From: Thalassomonas viridans
Lineage (GTDB): Bacteria; Pseudomonadota; Gammaproteobacteria; Enterobacterales; Alteromonadaceae
Length of the DNA: 64,000 bases
Reading direction: 5' to 3'
NCBI RefSeq assembly: GCF_000948985.2
Contig: NZ_CP059733.1
Span: forward strand, 4,340,001 to 4,404,000
The position numbers and the translations under genes are program-made. The notes under the pieces are model-generated. The model searched no databases, was not told where the DNA came from, and worked only from the letters and a program-made list of their open reading frames with translations. Shown piece after piece: positions 36,273-47,035 of the stretch (position 1 is its first letter; the number at the start of each line of letters is the position of its first letter).

Positions 36273-39101
36273 GTGTCCAAGCACTTAGCGTTTTTCTTAA
36301 CCCTGGCAAGCTGCTGTTACCTTGCCCCGCTTTCGTTTGCCGCCCCGCAGGAGGTGCCCGGGGCGCTAAGCACACAGGAAACGGCTATCGCCCGGGCGTC
36401 CGACAGTGAAAAAATCCCCCTGATCATCGACTTCTTATATAAAAACGTCCATTTTATGCAGGACAAGTCTTTAGCCTACTGCCGGCAGGCATTGGCGATT
36501 TTGGCCAAGCACCCCAATCCGGATTATGAAAGCCAGATCATGAGTTATCAGGCAACCGCCAATATGTACCTGGGGAAAACGACGCTGGCCACTGAGCAAA
36601 TCACCCGGGCCCTGGCCCTGGCCGACAGTCAGAACAACGATGCCAACCGCATCCTCGCCTATAAGGTCATGGGGCGCATCCAGGCGAGCTTATTTCAACA
36701 CCAGGCAGCACTGGCAACATTGGAAAAATCCTATGATATTGCGGTAAAAACAGACGATAATCGTAACCAGGCAGGTTTATTGCGCCTGATGGCCTATGAA
36801 TACAGAAACCTGTCGCTATTAGGCAAATCCCTCGAATTCCACCTACAGTCAAAAAAGCTCTACCAGGCACTGGGAGATAACAAGCAAAGCGCCCACCAGC
36901 TAGCCAATGCCGGCAGCCTCTACCGTAGTATAGGGGATCTGGACACCGCCCTGGACTACCTGCTGCAAGCCTTGAAAGTTATGCAGGATCTCGGGGATGC
37001 ACAGGCGCTGGCTATCCTGTATAACAATACCGCCCGCGTATACCAAAGCCTGGGGGATTATAACCAGGCCTTAGTTATGTACCAGGAGTCATTAACCATT
37101 AAAGAAGAGCTGGGATACCGAAGGGGCATAGTCCTGACCTTACTCAACATGGGGGAAAGCTATCGCCTGGCAGGAGAAAATACCGAGGCGCTAAACAAGC
37201 TGGAAAAAGCCCTGGCATTAGCCAGGGAAATCAAGCACACGGTTAGAGAAGGTGTGGCCGCCCTGCACCTGGGTAAACTCTACCGGGAACAGCAGGATTT
37301 CCCCCATGCAGAAGGCTACCTTACAACTGCGCTCGATATCTTCACCCGGGCAGAAAACCCAAGCCGCATTGCCGACGTCAAACTTGCCATGGGGAAAATG
37401 AGAACGATGCAGGGAGAGCATAGGGTAGCCATCGAGATGTTGAAACAAAGCATTAAGATCGCAGATAAGGCCAGCGCCAATGCAACCGTGCTGGCCGCTT
37501 ACCGGGAACTTTCCCTCAATTACGAACAGATAGGTGAATTTCAGCTGGCATTGGCGGCCAACAAGAATTACCAGGGGCTGCAAAAAGAAATATCCGGGCA
37601 GAAAAGCCAGCAACGTATAGATGTGCTTAGGGTCAGCTATAATCTGGACCAAAAACAGCGCCAGATAGAATCCCTGACACAAAAAAACAAGATTTCCGCA
37701 CTGGAAATTACCAATCAAATCGCCAAGAGAAATACCTACCTGATCGCCTTATTTTTCAGCTTTAGCCTGCTGGCCTTTGTTTATTACCGCATCAATACCA
37801 GAAGGCAACTTGCTACCGAACGTAAGGCGCTGCAAGAAATCACTGTCAGCAAGGAGAGATTAAAACTTGCCCTGTGGGGCGGCGGCAATGAATTGTGGGA
37901 CTGGGACCTGGGCAGTCACCAGGTAACCAGAATCAACCACTTCAGTGATATCAGCCTACCCGAGGCATACCCGGACAATGATATTGCACCGCTAAAAGGA
38001 AGCGTTCATCCGGACGATTATCCGCTGCTGGCACTTTCCCTTGAACAATACCTGACCAGCCACCTCGGCTTTTTCGAGGCCTGCTACCGCCTCAAACGCA
38101 AAGACGGCAGCTGGATGTGGGTGCTTGACCGGGGAAAAGCCGTTGAATTTGATCTTCAGGGCAATCCGACGCGCATCACAGGCACCTTAAGGGATATTTC
38201 GGATCTAAAATCCCATGAACAGGCGCTGATAAAACTCAATGCCGAGCTGGAACTTAGGGTGGAAAAACGCACGGCCGCCTTAAAAGTGGCCAACAGGGAA
38301 TTGCAGGATAAAATCGAAGAATTGAAAGACCTGCAACTGACGCTGGTGGAGGTTGAAAAAATCGCTTCCCTTGCCCGGCTGGTTTCAGGCATTGCCCATG
38401 AGATCAATACGCCGCTGGGCATTACCATTACCGCGGTAAGCGCCTTAAAAGAATTAACCGAGGCTTTTATCGGCAGTTTTCATGCTCAAAAATTAACCCG
38501 TTCTGAAATGGAAAATTTCATCAGCAGGCTGCAAACCAGCTGTGAATTAATTGAAAATAATGCCGCCCGCTCATCAGCCCTGATCCAAACCTTTAAACAG
38601 GTTTCAGTTGACCAGAGCAGTGAAAACGCAAAAAACTTTGATTTACAGGGCTGCATAGAACAGGCATTTACCGGCTTTAAAAGCCAGCTGGCCCAGGGAG
38701 AGCACAGCTACAGTATTGCCTGTCCCCGGAGCATTACCATATTCAGTTACCCCGAAAGCCTTATTCAGGTTATGGCAATCTTGATAGAAAACTCCCTGTT
38801 CCATGGCTTTGAAAAAACTAAGGGAGGCGTTATCAGGATAACGCTGAGCAAAAACCAGGACAGGGTCTATATCGAATATCAGGATAATGGCCAGGGCATC
38901 AAACAAGAAGATATCGACCAGCTGTTTGAGCCTTTTTATACTACAAAACGTAATAAAAATTTTACCGGCCTTGGCTTACATATTGCCTATAACCAGGTAA
39001 GCCATCGCCTGGGGGGCAGTATCTTTTACCAGATGCCGCCGCCGGAAACCGGGGCCGCCTTTACCATTTGCATTCCCGCAGACATCAGCCGTAAAGTTTA
39101 A
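36273..39101 (+). CDS. TPR-PAS sensor histidine kinase
   Basis: 942-residue membrane sensor. A signal peptide (1-23, ending SFA) leads into a periplasmic TPR domain (about 40-450, at least eight repeats such as AILYNNTARVYQSLGDYNQALVMYQ-type units). One transmembrane helix follows (about 488-507), then a PAS domain with PAC (FEACYRLKRKDGSWMWVLDRG), a coiled coil (about 650-690), and a histidine kinase. The H-box is SGIAHEINTPLG with His709; N (ILIENSLFHGF), G1 (DNGQGI), F (FEPFYTTK) and G2 (GLGLHIA) boxes are intact. Start is GTG 36273 with AAGG 8 nt upstream. No response regulator adjoins it, so its target is unknown. Confidence 0.9.
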   Translation: MSKHLAFFLTLASCCYLAPLSFAAPQEVPGALSTQETAIARASDSEKIPLIIDFLYKNVHFMQDKSLAYCRQALAILAKHPNPDYESQIMSYQATANMYLGKTTLATEQITRALALADSQNNDANRILAYKVMGRIQASLFQHQAALATLEKSYDIAVKTDDNRNQAGLLRLMAYEYRNLSLLGKSLEFHLQSKKLYQALGDNKQSAHQLANAGSLYRSIGDLDTALDYLLQALKVMQDLGDAQALAILYNNTARVYQSLGDYNQALVMYQESLTIKEELGYRRGIVLTLLNMGESYRLAGENTEALNKLEKALALAREIKHTVREGVAALHLGKLYREQQDFPHAEGYLTTALDIFTRAENPSRIADVKLAMGKMRTMQGEHRVAIEMLKQSIKIADKASANATVLAAYRELSLNYEQIGEFQLALAANKNYQGLQKEISGQKSQQRIDVLRVSYNLDQKQRQIESLTQKNKISALEITNQIAKRNTYLIALFFSFSLLAFVYYRINTRRQLATERKALQEITVSKERLKLALWGGGNELWDWDLGSHQVTRINHFSDISLPEAYPDNDIAPLKGSVHPDDYPLLALSLEQYLTSHLGFFEACYRLKRKDGSWMWVLDRGKAVEFDLQGNPTRITGTLRDISDLKSHEQALIKLNAELELRVEKRTAALKVANRELQDKIEELKDLQLTLVEVEKIASLARLVSGIAHEINTPLGITITAVSALKELTEAFIGSFHAQKLTRSEMENFISRLQTSCELIENNAARSSALIQTFKQVSVDQSSENAKNFDLQGCIEQAFTGFKSQLAQGEHSYSIACPRSITIFSYPESLIQVMAILIENSLFHGFEKTKGGVIRITLSKNQDRVYIEYQDNGQGIKQEDIDQLFEPFYTTKRNKNFTGLGLHIAYNQVSHRLGGSIFYQMPPPETGAAFTICIPADISRKV

Positions 39102-39203
39102 ATCCCTGCCAAAACAGGTATAACCCGGGTGATGTAATGTGCCGTAATATTACTGATATACAAATCTGCCTATAATATCCCTACTAAATATTCGGGAGCA
39201 ATA

Positions 39204-39287
39204 ATGGTGTTTATTCAACTTATGAGGCGAAGGCTTTCACAGGTTAAGAATAATAATATTCCCCAATTTCACTGCTTAAGTCATTAG
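39204..39287 (+). CDS. possible 27-residue small ORF
   Basis: A 28-codon frame (MVFIQLMRRRLSQVKNNN onward) begins at ATG 39204 with GGGAG 5 nt upstream and ends 9 bp before the next gene. The product is basic. The ribosome site is better than for many annotated genes nearby, and position suggests a leader peptide or a small coupled protein. No homology can be claimed. Confidence 0.35.
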   Translation: MVFIQLMRRRLSQVKNNNIPQFHCLSH

Positions 39288-39296
39288 GGAAAAACT

Positions 39297-39593
39297 ATGT
39301 TTAAATACTGGGCAATTAAAAAATACGGTACTAAATTATTACCTAAATTACGTAAACGCTACGGCGAGCAGCGCTGCTACACGGCGAGTCAGCTAAGGGC
39401 CACCGTATATCAATGCGACTTTAACCCCCAATATCTGCCTTTAGGTTATATCCTGTTCCTCAATGAAACTGAACTGAAACAAGTGCTGGCACAGGAATTT
39501 CCGGAAATTTCTGTCCCTTGCTATAAAAAAGAACTGACGGACTTTCTGAACAGCTATAAATACCAGGGCTTCCTGCAGGTATTAAGCCATTAA
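39297..39593 (+). CDS. conserved-looking hypothetical protein, 98 residues
   Basis: Small basic cytoplasmic protein without signal or membrane segment. It opens with FKYWAIKKYGTKLLPKLRKRYG and contains a compact core (YTASQLRATVYQCDFNPQYL, PLGYILFLNE) that looks like an ordered domain. ATG 39297 follows AGGGA with 6 nt spacing. It sits between the sensor kinase and a bidirectional terminator. I believe similar proteins occur in Alteromonadales but cannot name a function. Confidence 0.7.
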   Translation: MFKYWAIKKYGTKLLPKLRKRYGEQRCYTASQLRATVYQCDFNPQYLPLGYILFLNETELKQVLAQEFPEISVPCYKKELTDFLNSYKYQGFLQVLSH

Positions 39594-39631
39594 AGGTAAA
39601 GAGAAGTTCAGACCCCTTTCCCTTGCCAATA

Positions 39632-39659
39632 AGAAAGAGCCAAAAACCGGGCTCTTTCT
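39632..39659. terminator. bidirectional terminator, 98-residue gene / MAPEG gene
   Basis: A perfect 10 bp stem AGAAAGAGCC / GGCTCTTTCT with an 8 nt loop lies between convergent genes. Confidence 0.85.
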
Positions 39660-39687
39660 ACTTGATTTATCTTATGCCTTTGCTTGC

Positions 39688-40089
39688 TTAAACAAGGAAC
39701 AGGCGAATATTTTCTACCGCCAATACCAGCATCACGATAAACGTCGAAAGCATGCCTATCTGCCGCTCGCGGGTGGTGCCTATGCTCTTATTCAGTCCCA
39801 TGGCATGAAAGATACGGCCAAGCACCAGCACCGCTCCCAGCACGTGTAATAAACCGGCATTACCGCCCCCAGCCTCATAAACCGCCATTAAGAATAAAGA
39901 CAAGGGCATATATTCAACAAAGTTGCCATGGATACGCACGGCTTTGCTCAGCGGCCTTTGATCTTCACTGCCTTGCCCCAGCCCCACCTTGAACTTTAAG
40001 CGCATACGGATCACATTAACGGAGAAGACAAGCAGTAACAGGGTCAACAGGCCGGCATAAAAACCTGTGATGGCAAAACTAACATTCAT
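39688..40089 (-). CDS. MAPEG-family membrane protein
   Basis: 133 residues with four hydrophobic segments, as expected for MAPEG (glutathione S-transferase-like membrane) proteins of the YecN type. The diagnostic segment is SKAVRIHGNFVEYMPLSLFL, followed by LVLGRIFHAMGL. Eukaryotic relatives handle glutathione conjugation and leukotrienes; bacterial roles are mostly unproven. Monocistronic, with its own terminator on the downstream side. Confidence 0.88.
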   Translation of the reverse strand: MNVSFAITGFYAGLLTLLLLVFSVNVIRMRLKFKVGLGQGSEDQRPLSKAVRIHGNFVEYMPLSLFLMAVYEAGGGNAGLLHVLGAVLVLGRIFHAMGLNKSIGTTRERQIGMLSTFIVMLVLAVENIRLFLV

Positions 40090-40229
40090 AATAATTCCTT
40101 TACTAGATTAAAGAGAAACGATAACTCGCCTCTACTGTAAAGAAATATCATAAAATTAACAGGGCCAAAAAAGAAAAAAAGCGTGTTAATTCAGTAAAAT
40201 ATTATTTGAAGTGATAATGGGGGCTCAAA

Positions 40230-40250
40230 AAAGCCCGCAAAGCGGGCTTT
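40230..40250 (-). terminator. terminator of adk
   Basis: AAAGCCCGC / GCGGGCTTT 9 bp stem with an AAA loop; on the minus strand it runs into a T-tract. It begins 23 bp after the adk stop. Confidence 0.9.
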
Positions 40251-40272
40251 AGTAGCGAGCCTGGCAAAGGGA

Positions 40273-41223
<951 letters not shown>

Positions 41224-43164
41224 TTACTTGGTCAGGCTCAGCATAAGCTTATTCAAACGGCTAACAAAGCTAGCTGGATCCTGCAGGCTGCCGCGCTCCG
41301 CCAGCATCGCCTGTTCAAACAAGACTTCGGTCCATTGCTTGAACTGCTCATCATCCTGCTCATCCGCAACATGACGCACCAGGTCATGCTCACCGTTGAT
41401 TTCAAAAATAGGCTTAGATTCAGGTACCGGCTGCCCTACGGACTGCATCAGCTTCATCATCTGGCTGCTCATGTCCTGCTCGTCGGTAACGATACAGGCC
41501 GGAGAGTCCGTTAAACGCTGCGACAGGCGCACGTCTTTAACCTTGTCACCTAAGGCTTCCTTGATGCGGGTCACGACAGAATCAAACTCCTGCTCCAGTT
41601 TTTCCTGGGCTTCTTTGGCTTCTTCATCTTCCATATCACCCAGGTTCAGACCGCCACGGGCAACCGATTGCAGCTGCTTGCCGTCAAACTCGGTTAAGTG
41701 GCTGATCAACCACTCATCGATGCGGTCAGACAGCAATAAGACTTCGATGCCTTTCTTGCGGAAAACTTCCAGGTGCGGGCTGTTTTTCGCGGCTTCAAAA
41801 CTGTCGGCAACCACGAAGTAGATCTTGTCCTGGCCTTCTTTCATGCGCTCCACATATTCCGCTAGGGAAACATTTTGGGTGGCGTTGTTTTCATGGGTCG
41901 AGGCAAAACGCAATAACTTGGCAATTTGCTCTTTGTGGGTCATGTCTTCCGCCGGGCCTTCTTTTAACACTTGGCCGAATTCATCCCAGAAAGTCTGATA
42001 TTTCTCTTTATCGTTTTTGCCTAAACGCTCAAGCATAGTTAATACGCGCTTAGTACAACCCTTGCGGATAGCCTGGGTGACCTTGTTGTCCTGTAAAATT
42101 TCACGGGATACGTTTAACGGCAGGTCATTCGAGTCAAGCAGACCTTTTACGAAACGTAAGTAGGTCGGCATAAACTGCTCGGCGTCATCCATGATGAAGA
42201 CACGCTGTACATAAAGCTTTAATCCGTGCTGTTTTTCACGGTTGTACATATCAAACGGCGCCTTGGACGGAATATAAAGCAGGCTGGTATATTCGGTTTT
42301 ACCTTCTACCTTGTTATGGGCCCATAACAGAGGATCAGAGAAGTCATGGGATACATGCTTGTAGAATTCTTTATATTCGTCGTCGTTCAACTCAGACTTC
42401 TCACGCGTCCACAGTGCGGTAGCCTTGTTACAGGCTTGCCATTCTGCCGGCTTGGCCGGTACTGCCGGGATTTTCTCCCCGTCAGGGCCTTCGCTTTCCG
42501 GTACTTCGGCCACTTCCGGCGTCAGCATTTCCACCGAAACGGAAATATGATCTGAGTATTTAGTGACAATAGACTTTAAGCGCCAGTCATCAAGAAATTC
42601 TGCTTCGTCTTCCTTCAGGTGCAGGATAATGTCGGTACCACGGCCGGCCTTTTCGATACCTTCAACGGTAAAGTCACCTTCACCGGCAGAAGTCCACTGA
42701 ACACCGTCACTGGCTGCGCCACCGGCGATACGGGTACGTACCGTAACTTTATCGGCCACGATAAAGGCAGAGTAAAAACCGACACCGAACTGGCCGATCA
42801 GCTGGGAATCAGCCGCCTGGTCGCCGGATAACTTAGAGAAAAACTCGGCGGTACCGGATTTAGCTATCGTACCTAAGTGCTCGATAACATCGTCACGGGT
42901 CATACCGATACCGTTGTCGGAAATCGTGATGGTGTTATTTTCTTTATCGGCGCTGACACGCACCCGCAACTCACCGTCGCCTTCATATAAGTCCGCATCG
43001 GACAAAGCTCTAAAACGCAGTTTATCTGCAGCATCGGCGGCATTGGAAACGAGTTCACGCAGGAAAATTTCTTTGTTGGAATACAGTGAATGTATCATTA
43101 ACTGAAGTAATTGTTTTACTTCGGTTTGAAAGCCATGAACTTCTTTTTGACCAGTCTCAGACAT
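41224..43164 (-). CDS. htpG: chaperone protein HtpG (Hsp90)
   Basis: Cytosolic ATP-dependent chaperone, 646 residues from ATG 43164. AAAGGAG lies 9 nt upstream of that codon; the ATG at 43173 would abut it. The GHKL ATPase domain shows [35 protein letters not shown] and [12 protein letters not shown] middle-domain catalytic arginine region is NVSREILQ. A charged loop ([20 protein letters not shown], about 226-245) is inserted relative to E. coli. A sigma32-type promoter lies at 43293-43320, so heat induction is expected. Confidence 0.97.
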   Translation of the reverse strand: MSETGQKEVHGFQTEVKQLLQLMIHSLYSNKEIFLRELVSNAADAADKLRFRALSDADLYEGDGELRVRVSADKENNTITISDNGIGMTRDDVIEHLGTIAKSGTAEFFSKLSGDQAADSQLIGQFGVGFYSAFIVADKVTVRTRIAGGAASDGVQWTSAGEGDFTVEGIEKAGRGTDIILHLKEDEAEFLDDWRLKSIVTKYSDHISVSVEMLTPEVAEVPESEGPDGEKIPAVPAKPAEWQACNKATALWTREKSELNDDEYKEFYKHVSHDFSDPLLWAHNKVEGKTEYTSLLYIPSKAPFDMYNREKQHGLKLYVQRVFIMDDAEQFMPTYLRFVKGLLDSNDLPLNVSREILQDNKVTQAIRKGCTKRVLTMLERLGKNDKEKYQTFWDEFGQVLKEGPAEDMTHKEQIAKLLRFASTHENNATQNVSLAEYVERMKEGQDKIYFVVADSFEAAKNSPHLEVFRKKGIEVLLLSDRIDEWLISHLTEFDGKQLQSVARGGLNLGDMEDEEAKEAQEKLEQEFDSVVTRIKEALGDKVKDVRLSQRLTDSPACIVTDEQDMSSQMMKLMQSVGQPVPESKPIFEINGEHDLVRHVADEQDDEQFKQWTEVLFEQAMLAERGSLQDPASFVSRLNKLMLSLTK

Positions 43165-43292
43165 CTGAAACATCTCCTTTTAAATAACGTCTTGTTGCTT
43201 AAAATAAATCACTTTGTTAAATGCAGTAAAAGCACTTAACAAAAAATCAGCGTTAACCGGCGTAATATCCGGTTTGTTTATTGATAATTTAC

Positions 43293-43320
43293 ATGTGGGG
43301 CTGACGGGGAAAAATTCAAG
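43293..43320 (-). promoter_or_regulatory. sigma32 heat-shock promoter of htpG
   Basis: On the minus strand CTTGAA (43320-43315), a 14 nt spacer, then CCCCACAT (43300-43293). This is close to the sigma32 consensus CTTGAAA-N11-16-CCCCATNT and precedes a known heat-shock gene by about 130 nt. Confidence 0.8.
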
Positions 43321-43394
43321 GGAAAGTTTAAGGGAAAATTTTATTTGGACAAAAAATGTCCCTTAAACAGGATGAAGCCTGACAGCCAAAAGGA

Positions 43395-44000
43395 TCAGGC
43401 ACTGTAATTTTTTCTGCCAGATAAAGCATGGGACAAGGTATTACCGTCGACATATTCCAGCTCGCCGCCAACAGGCACGCCATGGGCTATCCTGGAAACA
43501 CTCACCTGGGATTCCCGGGCAAGATCGGCAATATAATGGGCGGTTGCCTCCCCTTCCACCGTAGGATTGGTTGCCAGGATCATTTCCTTGTATTGGCCGC
43601 TGGCCAGATGTTTGGCCAGGGTATCAAGCCCCAGGTCGTCCGGACCTATGCCGTCGATAGGAGAAAGGTGCCCCATCAAAACAAAATACTGGCCGGTAAA
43701 CTCACCGGTTTGCTCGATTGCGATCACATCCGCCGGACTTTCAACAATACAGATAATTTCAGCCAGCTGACGTTTGGGACTTTGGCAGATATCACATAAG
43801 TCCTGCTCGGTAAAATTACGGCATTTCTGGCAGTGGCCTATACTGTCCATGGCCCGTCCCAGGGCATCCGACAACTTCATGCCGCCGTGACGGTTACGTT
43901 CGAGCAAATGAAAAGCCATGCGTTGTGCGGTTTTCGCACCGACACCCGACAGGCAGCGTAACGAGTCGATTAACTCTTGTACTAAAGGACTGAATTTCAT
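43395..44000 (-). CDS. recR: recombination mediator RecR
   Basis: Acts with RecO and RecF to load RecA onto SSB-coated gapped DNA. 201 residues. The N-terminal helix-hairpin-helix is in [20 protein letters not shown], the C4 zinc finger in [16 protein letters not shown], and the Toprim domain in [17 protein letters not shown] followed by Walker-like [15 protein letters not shown]. It follows ybaB and dnaX in the standard dnaX-ybaB-recR order. Confidence 0.97.
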   Translation of the reverse strand: MKFSPLVQELIDSLRCLSGVGAKTAQRMAFHLLERNRHGGMKLSDALGRAMDSIGHCQKCRNFTEQDLCDICQSPKRQLAEIICIVESPADVIAIEQTGEFTGQYFVLMGHLSPIDGIGPDDLGLDTLAKHLASGQYKEMILATNPTVEGEATAHYIADLARESQVSVSRIAHGVPVGGELEYVDGNTLSHALSGRKNYSA

Positions 44001-44112
44001 CGTATGTCCTGTTCAAAAATAAAGGTAAATAAACGCTCATCTTAAAGCAAGCGCAGGAGTGGCATCATCCAGGGATTATGCGGTCAAAGGATAACTGCCG
44101 CCCTATAAACAA

Positions 44113-44146
44113 ATCAAGCGGTAATCCACTGGAATTACCGCTTGAT
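44113..44146 (-). terminator. terminator-like hairpin after ybaB
   Basis: A perfect 13 bp stem ATCAAGCGGTAAT / ATTACCGCTTGAT with an 8 nt loop, 18 bp downstream of the ybaB stop. The following T-tract on the minus strand is interrupted (TTTGTTTATA), so read-through into recR is likely. Confidence 0.65.
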
Positions 44147-44163
44147 ATCATCAGCATAAAGGC

Positions 44164-44490
44164 TTAGAAAGGCATTTTGAATCCCGGTGGCATTTGCAGG
44201 CCGCCGGTTAAATCGCCCATTTTGGCTTTGTTCTGCTCTTCCACCCGGCGTACGGCATCGTTAAATGCGGCCGCTACCAGATCTTCCACCATTTCTTTGT
44301 CGTCTTCAAAAAGGGTGTCATCGATTTCAACACGACGTACGCTGTGGCTGCCGGTCATAGTCACTTTCACTAAGCCTGCACCGGATTCACCGGTTACTTC
44401 CATATTCGCCAGCTCTTCCTGTGCTTTTTGCATTTTAGCTTGCATCTGTTGGGCCTGCTTCATCAAGTTGCCCATGCCACCTTTCATCAT
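44164..44490 (-). CDS. ybaB: nucleoid-associated protein YbaB/EbfC
   Basis: Small dimeric DNA-binding protein, 108 residues, matching E. coli (109). ATG 44490 is chosen, with GGAG 8 nt upstream; a longer frame from 44520 is not homologous. The conserved features are [36 protein letters not shown], and the C-terminal MPPGFKMPF. Part of the dnaX-ybaB-recR group. Confidence 0.96.
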   Translation of the reverse strand: MMKGGMGNLMKQAQQMQAKMQKAQEELANMEVTGESGAGLVKVTMTGSHSVRRVEIDDTLFEDDKEMVEDLVAAAFNDAVRRVEEQNKAKMGDLTGGLQMPPGFKMPF

Positions 44491-44636
44491 AATTTCATCT
44501 CCAAGGGTATTTACCGCCAAACATAGGGGTTAACGGCGTGAATTTCAAGTCCGGACTCGTTAATTTCAACTTTCTGTCCGCAAAAATCTGTATACTTAAC
44601 GGTGCACATACTATTAGGCGCAATCAAGCTCCGGTG

Positions 44637-47027
44637 CTATAAGGCGGCAATGGTTTGTTCATCCAGGGTTGCCTGGAAATCATTTTGCAGGGTCATCACG
44701 ATATCATCAGCTAATAACAGGGCTTTGGCATAGTCATAACGTTTATCATTAATATCCGCCTGGATCTGATAGGGATCAGCCACCGTTTGCTCAACTACTT
44801 CAATTTCAACGCTGATTTTACGCTGCAGATATTGGCTTAAGGCATGTTCCAGCTGCTGATGGGCGGCATCAGTTTTTAAATGCTTGGTGGATTGATCCAG
44901 CTTAAGCACCAGCAGTTCATCGGAAGAAGCTTCACTTATGGTTGCATGAATCGCCAATTGGCGTAAACGTCCGTTTAGCGCCATGGTATCTATCATATTT
45001 GCCCATTTATCCACCTGATTAGCCTTGCGGACATTGGCAGGATCAATCACGTTCGGCGTATAAGGAGCCTGGGGCAAAGTTTCCAGGGGAGGAATATCCG
45101 GCGCGGCATTGCCGCCATCAGCAACGGCTTCGGTTTCTGCAGGGGATTCATTTGTTGCCGGTTGACGCAAAGCTGCGTCATCAGGCTTTTTTCCCTTGCT
45201 CTCCTGTGCTTTTTTACGACTGCGCAACATATTCCGGGTGGCCAGCACCGCATCTACGGGTGTTTGGGCAACCGCCGTCGATGCTGGGGCATCATTTTGT
45301 GCTGCCGGGCTTTGTGGCTGTGCCTCTTGTTCCTGGGCATTTTGCATTTGGGGAGCTTGCGCTTGAAAAGCATCCTCTGCTAATGCTTGCGGTGGCGGCT
45401 CAGGGGCATTTTGCGGTGCAAAACCCTGGTTTGGGGAAAGGGGTGCTTCCGCCATCTGGCTCTGCTGTGCATTTAAATCATCCGGGCCCAAGTTGTCCTG
45501 TTCCGCCATATCTGCGCCGATTTGTGCCATGGACTCAGGCTCTGGAGCAGGTGTTTCTTGTGCTGCTGCACTTGCTGAGGGCATTTGACCGAGTGAGCGG
45601 GCAGACATTTCGATACTCTCCAGCTCGGCTGCCAGGCTCGCTTCGCTCGGGCCGCTGTTTGAAGAGGTTTGCTGTACAGAAACATCCATTTCCTGATCAG
45701 GACTATTTAAATCCGGTTCAAGGCTGTTGATCTCAGGCTCAAGGCTGCTTACTTCCGGTTCAAGACTGACCTCGGGCCCAAGGCTTTCTTGTGCGGGCTC
45801 GGGAATACTGGGAGTTTGCTTTTCCGACGTTGCTGCTGTGCTGCTGGCCACCTGGGTCTGAGGCAGCGCATGCCCGCTAAAATCAGGAACAGTAGAAGCC
45901 TCAGCTCTCGCCATTTCCCTGTCACTATCGACATCAGCTGCGGTTACCGGTTTAAAGGCAAGCAAACGCAATAGCACCATATCAAAAGCCGCCTGCTCGT
46001 CAAAGGCATAGGGCAGGTCTTTACGGCCGTTCAAGGCGATTTGATAATATAACTGCACGTCTTCGGGAGACATAAATTTGCTGAATTTCTCCAACAGAAC
46101 CTGATGCTCAGGGGCAAGATCAAAATGCTGTTTAACCACCTGTAACATGGCAATCTGGTGGAACAACTGGATCAATTCTGCCAGCAAACGGCTGTAATTT
46201 GGGGTATAAGAAGCGATTTCTAACGACAGGGCCATCAGCCCCCGGGAATCCTGCTTAAGCAGGGCCATAAGAATTTTATAAACCCAGTTTTGGTCTATGC
46301 CACCCAGCATTTGCTGCAAATGGGCTAAGGTAATGCTGCCCTGCCCTTTGGCAATCGCCTGATCGGTCAAGCTCAGGGAGTCGCGCATACTGCCGCGGGC
46401 AGCTTTTGCCAGCAGGGTTAAGGTACCGGGTTCGTGCGGAACCTCTTCCTGCTCCAGGATTTGCGTTAACTTTTCTTCAATCTGGCCGACGGTTAATGCT
46501 TTTAGATGAAATTGCAGGCACCGGGACAACACAGTTACCGGCAATTTTTGCGGATCTGTGGTCGCCAGAATAAATTTCACGTGCTGGGGCGGCTCTTCCA
46601 GGGTTTTCAGCAGGGCATTAAAACTGCTGCGCGAGAGCATATGCACCTCATCGATCAGGTAAACCTTATATCGGCCCCGGGTGGGTGCATATTGGACATT
46701 ATCGAGAATTTCCCGGGTATCATCGACTTTAGTCCGTGATGCCGCATCGATTTCAAGCAGGTCGATAAAACGTCCCTGGTCGATATCAACGCAAACATCA
46801 CATTGCCCGCAGGGCTCGGCACTGACCCCCTGCTCACAGTTAAGGCTTTTAGCAAAAATCCGCGCTATGGTTGTTTTGCCGACCCCCCGGGTGCCGGTAA
46901 ACAGGTAAGCATGGTGCAAACGCTGCTGAGACAAGGCATTCATCAGCACTGTCACTACGTGCTCTTGCCCCATCAACTCCTGAAATAACTTAGGTCGCCA
47001 TTTTCTTGCTAAAACCTGATAACTCAT
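44637..47027 (-). CDS. dnaX: DNA polymerase III tau subunit (with frameshifted short form)
   Basis: Clamp-loader ATPase and replisome organiser, 796 residues, well above E. coli tau (643). AAA+ motifs: Walker A GTRGVGKTT (44-52), a C4 zinc site in CEQGVSAEPCGQCDVC, DEVH, sensor 1 ATTDPQKLP. After domain III comes a long acidic Gln/Pro/Glu-rich linker (about 370-610) with repeated LEPE-type phrases, then an A-AAA-AAG slippery site after which domains IV-V follow (about 180 residues). A -1 shift would end translation after one extra Ala, giving a 615-residue gamma-like form. Order apt-dnaX-ybaB-recR is conserved. Confidence 0.96.
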   Translation of the reverse strand: MSYQVLARKWRPKLFQELMGQEHVVTVLMNALSQQRLHHAYLFTGTRGVGKTTIARIFAKSLNCEQGVSAEPCGQCDVCVDIDQGRFIDLLEIDAASRTKVDDTREILDNVQYAPTRGRYKVYLIDEVHMLSRSSFNALLKTLEEPPQHVKFILATTDPQKLPVTVLSRCLQFHLKALTVGQIEEKLTQILEQEEVPHEPGTLTLLAKAARGSMRDSLSLTDQAIAKGQGSITLAHLQQMLGGIDQNWVYKILMALLKQDSRGLMALSLEIASYTPNYSRLLAELIQLFHQIAMLQVVKQHFDLAPEHQVLLEKFSKFMSPEDVQLYYQIALNGRKDLPYAFDEQAAFDMVLLRLLAFKPVTAADVDSDREMARAEASTVPDFSGHALPQTQVASSTAATSEKQTPSIPEPAQESLGPEVSLEPEVSSLEPEINSLEPDLNSPDQEMDVSVQQTSSNSGPSEASLAAELESIEMSARSLGQMPSASAAAQETPAPEPESMAQIGADMAEQDNLGPDDLNAQQSQMAEAPLSPNQGFAPQNAPEPPPQALAEDAFQAQAPQMQNAQEQEAQPQSPAAQNDAPASTAVAQTPVDAVLATRNMLRSRKKAQESKGKKPDDAALRQPATNESPAETEAVADGGNAAPDIPPLETLPQAPYTPNVIDPANVRKANQVDKWANMIDTMALNGRLRQLAIHATISEASSDELLVLKLDQSTKHLKTDAAHQQLEHALSQYLQRKISVEIEVVEQTVADPYQIQADINDKRYDYAKALLLADDIVMTLQNDFQATLDEQTIAAL
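45163..45200 (-). promoter_or_regulatory. dnaX programmed -1 frameshift signal
   Basis: Slippery heptamer A-AAA-AAG in the correct phase (GGA AAA AAG) at 45192-45186. A perfect 7 bp hairpin TGACGCA-GCTT-TGCGTCA (45180-45163) starts 5 nt after it, and an AGGAG element lies about 8 nt upstream. In the -1 frame the next codons are GCC TGA, so the product ends at once. Slippery site, spacing, hairpin and internal ribosome site all match the E. coli dnaX signal. Confidence 0.9.
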
Positions 47028-47035
47028 ACCGGCCG

